Positions 56,204-64,000 of a stretch of 64,000 bases of DNA are shown one piece after another. The translations under genes were made by a program, and so were the position numbers. The notes beneath the pieces were generated by a model. That model was not told the origin of the DNA, did not search any database, and saw nothing but the letters and a program-made list of their open reading frames with translations. Origin of the DNA: Prostheceraeus crozeri (taxonomy: Eukaryota > Platyhelminthes > Polycladida > Euryleptidae); contig CAJQUW010003176.1 in NCBI GenBank assembly GCA_907163375.1, positions 1,030,088 to 1,094,087 of the forward strand, given 5' to 3'. The stretch's first letter is position 1. Each line of letters opens with the position of its first letter.

Positions 56204-56239
56204 AGTAGTAAGCAAGTGACAAACACTCGACCGGCGCGC

Positions 56240-56930
56240 CCCCCCTCTGGAACGGCAGAGTGTCGTGGTGTGCCGGCCAGGTTGGTTCACGTTCACGAAA
56301 TGTTCGTTGACTCCCCCCCCTCTGGAACGACAGAGTGTCGTGGTGGACTTGGGCGACCGCCAGGATTAGTCTTGAGGCTATAGTGTGTGATGTTTTTCGT
56401 GCAATCTGCTGAATGTTGGGTTGTAAAATGGGCTGTTTCGAGTGGAAGGAGTGGTCGGATGAGAAAACGGAGGCCAGATTCGGATTCGGCGTGAAATTCT
56501 GCATCGGTATGGTGAGTTTCAAGTCAATCGGAGAGAAAAATTTTCGCTGACGTCCCCCCCTCTGGACAGCTTGCTTCGATTTTGGCTTCAAGTGGACGGA
56601 TTTTGTCGTGCCATAGCTCGTTTGAAAGCCAAGAATTAGAATTAGTTAGAATTTGGGACGTTTTGGACTCTAGCTTCAAAACGAAGCATCGGATTGGAAA
56701 ACGGATTTCAGATTTGGAATCAGCGTGAAATTCTCTATCTGTATGGTGAGTTTCAAGTCAATCGGCGACAAAAAATTTTCAACATTTTTCGAAAAAACGA
56801 CAGAGTTAGAATTTGGGACGTTTTGGTGTGTAGCGCCCAAACGAAGCATCGGATGGGAAAACGGAGGCCAGATTCGGATTCAGCGTCAAATTCTACATGG
56901 AAATGGTGTATTTTCAGCTCAATCGGAGCA
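56240..56930. repeat. Subterminal repeats of Polinton 2
   Basis: CCCCCCCTCTGGAACG followed by GCAGAGTGTCGTGG occurs at about 56238 and 56315, with a shorter copy at 56554. A second motif, (A)AACGG...CAGATTCGGATTC...GTGAAATTCT, occurs at about 56462, 56698 and 56859. They probably form the terminal repeat of Polinton 2. Open frames across them (56694-57074 plus, 56753-57142 minus, 56052-56591 minus) are not supported as genes. Confidence 0.7.
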
Positions 56931-57002
56931 CTAGAACCGGAGATAGACGGGATTTTTAGTGTTTGGATGATGGGTATTACGTCATCAGCTGATCGCCACA
57001 CA

Positions 57003-57057
57003 CTATATAAGCTGGGAACCGACGGAGACTTTTCATTAAGACGAGAGATTGTCAACG
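57003..57057 (+). promoter_or_regulatory. TATA promoter and non-coding first exon
   Basis: CTATATAAG at 57003-57011 is followed about 30 bp later by a plausible start site and by the splice donor CAACG|GTAAGTCG (intron from 57058). The matching acceptor TTCTACAG ends at 57725, four bases before the ATG of the next gene. Confidence 0.6.
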
Positions 57058-57725
57058 GTAAGTCGTCTCTCTGAACTCCGATGATAGCTTCGGACATTCC
57101 AAATTCCGAGTTTCTGAAAGAAACCGACTTAGAAAATTTCATTGCTGATATCAGCTAAGGCGTCAGACTTAGAGGTTCGCCAGGAGATGGCCTTCGTCTC
57201 CAGGCCATAAAAGACTCCAAAACTTTAAAGGCTTGTAACTTTGCTTCTACAAGTCCGTTTGACTTGATTCAAAGAAGGTTCGGTCGCTATTGACCTGTCC
57301 TAAGTGACAGACTACTTATAAAATTTCATAAGTAGTGCTAAAAAGTTGAAAAATTTAAATTCGCTATTTTTGGCAATTTTCGGGGTTTTCAAACCTTCTG
57401 ATTTCAACTAAGGCATTTATAATGTTGTACGAGGCGAGCTTCGGCTCGAGACTTGCTTCCTGATGTAAATAACTCCACCGGTTTTCATGTCAAAATCGGG
57501 GTCCGAATACCAACACAGTGATATGACGCACGCTCTTTCCGCGGGAGGTTGGATTTGAGGACCGAGGCCTTGGAGTCGGGATAAGATCCCCTCTGAGTAA
57601 TGCCTGTAACGGATTCATCAGCCTAGCTTGTCTATCCTCAAGTATTGAATGACATATTAGTTGTATTTTTAAAATGATTGTCAATGTTACTTGTCAGTAA
57701 TTCTATTTTATCTTTCCTTCTACAG
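57058..57725 (+). other. Intron of the repeat/coiled-coil gene
   Basis: 668 bp between GTAAGT and a pyrimidine-rich TTTCCTTCTACAG. It contains a C-TTCG-G tetraloop hairpin (CGAGC...GCTCG, 57435-57448). No other feature. Confidence 0.55.
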
Positions 57726-57728
57726 AAT

Positions 57729-58877
57729 ATGGGAGGCAACTCAAAATTTCTGTTTAAAAAATGCTCTTGTGGTGAAGTGAAGAGAGGTGGTGAGTTTAAA
57801 CGCCACTTGAATAAATATAAGAATACGCCTCACATTCATGTTGAGAAAGGTGTTGTTTCCGGCTGTACACATTGCCAAAAGTTTTTAAGAGGCAAGCAGC
57901 ACGAAAAGTTTTATGAGAGGCATCAGAACTGTCCAGTTGTGAAGTTCGCAAATTATACAACTTCGGACATAGGCAAAATCATAGCCCCCTATTTTGAATT
58001 GGTCGATGTGGATCAAGAACTGCAGAATGCAATTGCAGATATCATAAATCCTCCTGTTCCGACTACAGGAAATGAAGAATTGCAGAATGCAATAATAGCC
58101 GATCCTCCTGTTCCGACTACAGGAAATGAAGAATTACAGAATGCAATAACAGCCGATCCTGCTGTTTCGACTACAGGAAATGATCTAAGCAGTGATTCAG
58201 ACACCTCAGACGAGTCCGACTCTCAGGAGGTTGTAGTGCCCGTTAAAGGAATAGCGAAGCCAATCAGCCAATCTTCCCCGAAAAAATTGAAGGGGATTAA
58301 AGGCCAAACTTTAGCCTGGAATAAGGACGATCAGGCTGCCAAAGTTAGCCAGGAGTTTGCGCTCAATGAATTGAAAGATGAGCTGAGTCGCTTTAGAAAC
58401 GAATGCGAGACTTTGAGAGGTGAAAATTTTAGCCTGAAAGCTCAAGTCCAGGAAATCAAGAACCTCAAAACGCAGGTCATAAATTTGGAGGCTTTTCGGG
58501 ATAGGGCACTGCAAAGTGAAAAGCGAGTTGAAGAGCAGGCAGCAAATATTAAAAATTTAAAATCACAAGAAGGGGTGCTTAAGCTCAAGATTGAGCAACT
58601 AAAAATGAAAATGGTTGAGAACGAGCAGCACAAGGAGAGAAGAACAACACTCCACCTACCAATTATCAACAGCAGGATTGTTGATGACATTCTGCTGCAA
58701 AGTGAGGATGTCGACAGCACGTTCGAATGCTACGAGGGAGCAATGGCGGAGATGCGCTGTATCCATGTCTCCATCAAGCATGATGGCGACATCAAAGAAT
58801 TGCGCCACCGGAAGCGAAAACTGCCGGCCAAGTACTTGCCTGAGCCACCACCATCGAAGGGGTCACGAACCGGCTAA
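57729..58877 (+). CDS. Cys-rich, repeat-containing coiled-coil protein of Polinton 2
   Basis: The start ATG 57729 follows the acceptor TTCTACAG|AAT, giving 382 residues. The N-terminus has Cys/His spacing like zinc fingers (KKCSCGEVKRGGEFKRHLNK; then SGCTHCQKFLRGKQHEKFYE with RHQNC). Residues about 105-170 contain three copies of a 19-21-residue repeat (ELQNAI...PPVPTTGNE). An acidic Ser/Asp patch, a basic stretch (SPKKLKGIKGQT) and a coiled coil (residues about 215-320) follow. The C-terminus is basic. Nucleic-acid binding is plausible. I do not recognise the family. A possible intron in the 3' region follows the stop (58890-58951). Confidence 0.65.
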   Translation: MGGNSKFLFKKCSCGEVKRGGEFKRHLNKYKNTPHIHVEKGVVSGCTHCQKFLRGKQHEKFYERHQNCPVVKFANYTTSDIGKIIAPYFELVDVDQELQNAIADIINPPVPTTGNEELQNAIIADPPVPTTGNEELQNAITADPAVSTTGNDLSSDSDTSDESDSQEVVVPVKGIAKPISQSSPKKLKGIKGQTLAWNKDDQAAKVSQEFALNELKDELSRFRNECETLRGENFSLKAQVQEIKNLKTQVINLEAFRDRALQSEKRVEEQAANIKNLKSQEGVLKLKIEQLKMKMVENEQHKERRTTLHLPIINSRIVDDILLQSEDVDSTFECYEGAMAEMRCIHVSIKHDGDIKELRHRKRKLPAKYLPEPPPSKGSRTG

Positions 58878-58977
58878 ATTTCTCTTATGGTAAGTTAATA
58901 TCATCTCTATCACTTGAATATAATTTCATCTATTTTCTTTCTATTTTTCAGATACGACGAGAACGAACCAACGGCTC

Positions 58978-59541
58978 TCATAAGGGCCACCATCGGCAAG
59001 ACATGATAGAACCTCCACGCGGTTTGCCCTGGGCAGTCTTCGGACTGGCGAATACTATCATTAAGTTGAATCTGCTATCAGTCAACTTGAACGTTGCAAA
59101 TGAAGTTCGGTGTAATACTTCCTTTCGACGGGCGTTCCTGTAAAGGGCGGCGGTGAAACCCGTAGCTATGTATACCGCAAGGGACATTCGGCAATGGTCA
59201 ATCTTGTTAAACCTCTCTGCGTCATGTTTGCAAGTGATTGCCTCTGTCTCAACGTAGTATGCATTCGCGCCAGGGCGACATTTAGCCAACTGTCGAAGGT
59301 TGCCTAAAACTTTCCATTGCATACGTTATGAGAACCATGAGTTCTACCTGTCTCTATCAATGAGACGAATTGATGAATGGAATGAAATGGGAGGACACTC
59401 ACGCGCCACACGCAACATAACACACTTCTCTCTTTCGTAGTCTAACAAGCTCTTTACACATGGATCGCAGTCGATTGCTATCCCTGTATCAGAAGTGTAA
59501 GCTATCTTAATTTTATTTAACACTATTTCATCTACCATCAT
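58978..59541 (-). CDS. Two-exon gene of unknown function
   Basis: Exon 1 (59541-59403) starts MMVDEIVLNKIKIAYTSDTG. Donor GTGAGT begins at 59402. Exon 2 (59303-58978) follows the acceptor GTTTTAG. Removing the 99-bp intron keeps one frame through the junction (a split Arg codon, then NLRQLAK) and avoids two in-frame stops that lie inside the intron. The product is 154 residues, with Cys-rich stretches (IDCDPCVKSLL; EAITCKHD) and a basic end (LYRNARRKEVLHRTSFATFK). I do not recognise it. It points toward, and ends about 100 bp from, the coiled-coil gene. Confidence 0.55.
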
Positions 59542-59688
59542 CGCCCATATGAAATGTTATAAGATTTACAAGTTAGACTAAGCGTGCTACTATTTCCAAA
59601 TGAAAAAGTATACATGGTTAAATCATCCACTGAAGTCCCGTTCAAGTAAGTCAGTATGAAAGCAAAGATAATATGAAATAAAAATTTA
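59542..59688. other. Short spacer
   Basis: 147 bp between two minus-strand genes. No feature recognised. Confidence 0.5.
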
Positions 59689-60138
59689 TTATGGCATGTA
59701 TTTCAAAAGGTCTTCATCGTCAATATCGTCCCAGAGTCTGGCTTCACATAGATCACAAAAACAGTTCAGTTGCTTTAATCGTTCTTCCACTGCGAGTCTC
59801 ACTTCATCAATATACTCCCACTCTGCCATAGTTCGTGGCTGGGATATAGGGGTGTACCACTCCCATAATTGGTGGAGGAATTTCGTGCTGGTGATCTCCA
59901 TCACATCGTCAGTATCGTACTGGAGATACTTCCACCTCACGCCTGTTAAGTCGGGACACTACTTCTCACATACACTCTCCTCTTCCTCATCCGCTGGTAA
60001 TGATAACTTCCTGATATTGTCCAGTCGGTACACCTTCTCTACCTTCCCCTTCGTTGGAGCGTTTGGTGTAACGAGCGCCTTTGGTGTTGAGCATGGAGAA
60101 GAGAATTTTGTGTTTGGCGTTGTCGGAGGGCTTGTCAT
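59689..60138 (-). pseudogene. Unrecognised Polinton 2 ORF broken by one TAG
   Basis: ATG 60138 begins MTSPPTTPNTKFSSPCSTPK, a Pro/Thr/Ser-rich head, followed by an acidic EEEE patch. A single TAG at 59961-59959 interrupts the frame. It is then open to 59689 through VRWKYLQYDTDDVMEITST and an acidic tail (DDIDDEDLLKYMP). In total 149 codons. The strong in-frame continuity suggests a gene with a recent nonsense mutation. Function unknown. Confidence 0.6.
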
Positions 60139-60411
60139 GTTGACTGTGAATAATGACTTTGCAATGTTTTCTAATTCTTAAGTATCAACAAGCGACCAAT
60201 CAGAATGAACAGCCAATGAATGATGAATATGAAAGTATATATGCAAAGTGACATTCGTATCATTTCACTCTGTCTTTGAGACGTATAAGTGAAGTGTTTT
60301 CTGGCGAATTCTATATTTGAGGCGTACAAGTGAATTCCAAATTTGAGACGTATTATTTGAGTGAAGTCTCTATCTTGTTGAAGTATCAAGCTTAAACATA
60401 ATTTCGTTGAA
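60139..60411. promoter_or_regulatory. Divergent promoter between the TAG-broken gene and PolB
   Basis: Holds a TATA-like AAGTATATATGC near 60230 and three loosely repeated units of TTTGAGACGTATAAGTGAA (about 60276, 60316, 60340). Both neighbouring genes start outward from it. The first exon of PolB begins at its right edge. Confidence 0.5.
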
Positions 60412-63400
60412 ATGGTAAGTTGAAAATTTCTTCACTCATCTCCCTCAAACGTGTGGCTAATAGCATCTTCCTCAATTTCAGGCATCAACTTCATCACCAA
60501 CACCCTCCCTTCTCGAGGAAAGTTTAGAGTTGTTGAGTCAAGGTAGGTTGTAACAATACACTGAGACTTGAACAGAGATGAAAGAATGATTTCTCTTTCA
60601 GGTGATACCAGTTCCATCTCGTGCGAGTCCATATCAACATTGTCGCGGGAATGCGACGATCGGCAATGTGCTGACTGTGGACACATCTTCACGAGGAAGC
60701 GTGATCTCATCCGACACATCAAGCGAGGTGTTTGTAGACCTAAGCCGGCATCAATCTCCGAAGGTAGGGATGATTCTGTTAACGATGTCTCCTTTTCTTG
60801 CGATTTATGCATTCAGTCTTTCGAGACACGTTTTGAACTATCTTCGCACAGACTTCAACATGCACACACGAACGATACCTACACCAACGGTACCTCCTCT
60901 ATCCGACTCACTGAAGTGTCCATAAATAATTTAGTGAGGAACTACCAGATGGACTCCTCAGAAACCATTGCTAACTTTGAGGAATGGTTTCATCACAATT
61001 CATCATTGATAGAAGCGCTCTTCAACAATTTAGACAATTTTAGAATGAAGGCGCTCATCTATCTTAAAATAAAATATGTAAAAATCGACCACCATACTGG
61101 ACAAATAATAGAGAGGTTGGAGTTTCACATACCCTCCTCTCCTGCAACCGAAGTTGTAGACTGTGAGTCTTGGATAAATTTTCATATCCAAGGGTTATAA
61201 TTAAATATAGATAAATTTAACGAGCGTGATAGTGGACTCGTTTTTGATGGTATTGAGACCGCCATGATTAAAATCAGTTTATTAGGAAATCATAGTGGTC
61301 GAGGCTCCTTTAAACTTCCGAAAAATTTAAGAAATAAAGCAGCAGTCATTTCTGTAGATTACGAATCGCAATGTTTTAAGTATGCCGTCCTCTCCATTCT
61401 CCACTATAATGATGTGCAGAATAGCCGATACCGCAAGAGTAAGTATCAACAGTGGGAGAATGAATTAAACTTCGATGACTGTAATAGTGACGATATGAAA
61501 ATTAAAGATATAGAAAAATTTGAAAAATTGAACAACATCAAAATAGTTCTCCATGTTTGGGAAAAGGGATTGAAGGGTGTGCGCTACAACTCGCGTTCGA
61601 GTTGTTATGAACGTACAGTAAACCTGTTATTAGTAAAACAGGATGATAGTGAGGAATGGCACTACTGCGGTATTCCCAAAATCTCTCGCTTATACCACCA
61701 CTTAGAAAACTCTAGTAGAGAGTTATATTACTGCGACAGATGTATTCGCCACTTTAGGAGGAAAACTAAATTTGAAACTCATTACGAATGGTGTAAGCGA
61801 GGTAAACTACAAATGGAGCGCATGCCCAAAGATAAGGAGTTTTCATATAGAGAGAATGGTGATGAACTAAGTCCTCTTCGTGTCATCTATGCTGACATCG
61901 AATGTTATATCGATGATAACATCCATCGACCAGCAGCCATTTCCTGCTATAAAGTATGGCATGATCACTTTAGGAGTAGGCAAAATAAAATGCGCGTCTG
62001 GCAAGGTGAGGATTGTATTTACCAATTCCTACAATTCCTCGAACAGGCTGTAAAATTTCAACAAAAGTATGATGGTGAACTCTATCGCAGATCATTGCAT
62101 ATGACAGCAGATGATCAAGCAAAATTTGATAGTTGCAACGCTTGCCCCAAATGTAGGAAAACATTTGACGATGATAAGATTAAGAAAGTGCGCGACCATG
62201 ATCACATCACTGGTAAATTTAGAAACGCACTATGTTCAAAATGCAATTTTTCACTTAGGATGAAACGGCGTACATTACCCGTCATTTCCATAATTTCAAG
62301 GGCTACGACAGCCATATGATAATAAAAGGAGGTTTAGGTCAAATGAAAGAGTGGAAGCTTGATGTAATAGCACAAACGAGAGAGAAGTTTATGGCCATGA
62401 CAGCAAAAGTGCCTGTCGATAAAACTAAAGAAAATAAGACGGTCTATTTTGATATAAAATTTTTAGATTCCTACCAATTTATGACTGCATCACTGGCCTC
62501 TCTCGTGCAAAATCTAAAGTCTCTTCCACTAACACAAAATCTTAAGAAACAATATCCAAATCTAACCGATGAAGTCATCACACGGAAAGGAGTCTTTCCA
62601 TATGCATATTTTGATGCGATTAGTAAACTCGGCGAGACTTCTCTTCCGCCATAGATAAATTTAAAAATGATTTGACCGGCGCAGAATGTAAGACTGAAGA
62701 TTATGATCATGCACAAGATGCATGGATAAAATTTGACTGCCATACATTTGGTGAATATATGATTGCCTACCTTAAGTTAGATGTATTTTTGCTGGCTGAT
62801 GTATTTCAGGAGTTTCGACGAGTGCATTAGAAGAAGATAAGTTAGATCCCGTCCACTTTGTCAGTCTGCCAGCCATGTCATTTAAGTCTGCTTTTAAAAT
62901 GACTGGTGAGACCATTCATCTCTTACAAGATCCACAGATGTATAATTTATTTGAGCGAGGAATTCGCGGTGGTCTCACATTTGTAAATAAACATAGGTTA
63001 AAATCTGAAACAGTAGGTAATGATCAGACTCATCTTAAGTATTATGACCAAAATAATTTATATGGTAGTTCACTATCCAAACCACTCCCTCACTCTGAGT
63101 TTAGCTGGTTAGATGATAGTGAAATTCAGCATTTCTCCAACCCTTCTAACATACTAGCAATCCCAGATGAAGGTGATTGGGGATATTATTTTGAGATAGA
63201 TCTAATCTATCGAAATAATATTAAACATAAAACCGTAAAACCGTAGATTTTCCACTCGCACCCGAATCAGGTGAAGTGAGTAAAGATATGTTTTCCGACT
63301 TTATGAAACAATTTCATAAAGATTTAGAATCATGCGGTCAACCCGACTATAAGCCTTGCCGCAAACTTTTACTCACCCAGTATGATAAGGAAAACTATCT

Positions 63401-64000
63401 AGTCCCTTTAGCATCTTAAAATTTTATTTAGAAATGGGAATGATTTTAAAAAGAGTTCACCGCATTATTAAATTTAGACAGAAAGCCTTCCTCAAACCAT
63501 ATATTGATAGCAACAGCCAGAAACGTGCACTAGCCCAAAATAATTTTGAAAAAGATTTTTATAAATATAAGAACAACAGTCTATTTGGTAAGACGATGGA
63601 GGATGTTAGAAAGCGCGTAAACTACAAACTAGTTAATGATGATCAAAAGTATCACAAATTGACCTCATCACCTCTATTCATCGATAGAGAAATTATCGAT
63701 GAGGACCTTATAGGTGTTAAAATGATAAAATCTGAAGTTGAGTTGTGCAAACCCATCTACATTGGTCAAGCTGTACTAGATTACTCCAAGCTTGAAATGT
63801 ATCAACTCTTCTATAAAATACTAAAACCGTGTCCTCTCGTAAAAGAGGTTCGTTTGTTGGGTGGTGACACAGATAGTTTCTTCTGAGGTATTACCACTCA
63901 AAAAGATTTAACTTTTAATGAAGTAGGAAAATCTTTAGATAGATATTTTGATACATCAAATTATCCTACTGATCATCCACTATACTCCATCAAAAATAAG
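60412..64000 (+). pseudogene. Polinton family B DNA polymerase, zinc-finger type, decayed
   Basis: Exon 1 is only ATG (60412-60414). Introns 60415-60481 and 60543-60601 have GTAAGT/GTAGGT and TTTCAG ends and join in frame. Then come two C2H2-like fingers (CADCGHIFTRKRDLIRH; CDLCIQSFETRFELSSH), a third (CDRCIRHFRRKTKFETH), ExoI VIYADIECYI, an HNH/EndoVII-like CPKCRKTF...VRDHDHITGKFRNALC, ExoII FKGYDSHM, ExoIII YLKLDVFLLADVF, motif A YYDQNNLYGSSL, motif B KNNSLFGKTM, and motif C GGDTDSFF. Breaks: TAA 61198, frameshifts near 62285, 62640, 62823, an 8-bp duplication at 63231-63246, another shift near 63415, and TGA 63884. It runs off the window. Confidence 0.92.

Larger units (their letters stand above)
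56204..64000 (+). mobile_element. Polinton element 2, left part (runs off the window)
   Basis: The proposed start AGTAGTAAGCAAGTGACA resembles the Polinton 1 end AGTAGTATATAGTGTGACA and falls exactly where the gypsy reverse transcriptase frame is cut. The interior carries a Polinton-type PolB gene and neighbouring genes. The right end is outside the window, so the boundary rests on the terminal similarity and the gypsy break. Confidence 0.65.

Noticed and set aside
56052-57142. Open frames of 126-179 codons on both strands at the left end of Polinton 2
   Set aside because: They cross the subterminal repeats and the gypsy junction and have no domain.
58952-59143. Plus-strand 63-codon exon after ATG|GTAAGT at 58887
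   Set aside because: The splice signals are good, but the reading overlaps the minus-strand two-exon gene, which is longer and explains its own splice sites. The plus intron may lie in the 3' part of the coiled-coil gene.

Overview
The window is a piece of an AT-rich invertebrate animal genome. Its only recognisable host gene is a protein kinase split by spliceosomal introns. The rest is mobile DNA typical of aquatic invertebrates: Penelope-like elements, LINEs, Tc1/mariner, hAT-like MITEs, Ty3/gypsy and Polinton/Maverick elements. The sequence alone does not identify the phylum.

0-31.9 kb: a decayed Penelope-like element on the minus strand (1-3660), with a broken Tc1/mariner transposase inside it, is followed by LINE fragments (4.2-6.1 kb). 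Minus-strand exons of an SNRK-type kinase lie between 18.08 and 10.52 kb, with a possible terminal exon near 7.2 kb. Its introns carry a 640-bp MITE and a Penelope GIY-YIG fragment. Further right are a Tc1/mariner copy with intact ends (21450-22782), a gag-like remnant, a foldback repeat (23587-24314) and an RTE-type LINE tail (27.0-27.8 kb).

31.9-64 kb: a stack of nested insertions. The 3' end of one Ty3/gypsy copy lies on the minus strand (31972-32815). A second copy of the same family runs on the plus strand. Its 5' LTR is cut in two (33060-33090 and 54200-54351) by a 21-kb insertion with CCCGGGACGA ends. Inside that insertion sits a 17,518-bp Polinton (35245-52762) with long terminal inverted repeats and a perfect 6-bp target duplication, AAGATA. 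The gypsy ORF resumes at 54351 and stops abruptly in reverse transcriptase at 56203, where a second, unrelated Polinton (56204 to beyond 64000) probably inserted.

Polinton 1 has a nearly full virus-like gene set: a membrane protein, a coiled-coil protein, a penton-like minor capsid candidate, an FtsK/HerA-type packaging ATPase, a protein-primed family B DNA polymerase, an unknown 447-aa protein, a fibre-like coiled coil, two small amphipathic virion-type proteins, a candidate double-jelly-roll major capsid protein, a PLA2-like domain in frame with an rve integrase, and an adenain-like maturation protease. Almost every gene starts at a T(A)4-6TG motif. It looks recently active but is damaged: the polymerase is split at an A6 run, a virion gene is split at an A7 run, there is a TGA ahead of the PLA2 domain, and the second catalytic Asp of the integrase is Tyr. 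Small GC-rich hairpins with mostly 3-nt loops are scattered through its AT-rich sequence, inside and between genes.

Polinton 2 carries a different polymerase type (zinc fingers, EndoVII-like HNH motif, PolB) with two short introns. It has at least two nonsense codons and several frameshifts. Beside it are a repeat-containing coiled-coil gene with its own TATA promoter, a two-exon minus-strand gene and another minus-strand ORF broken by one TAG.
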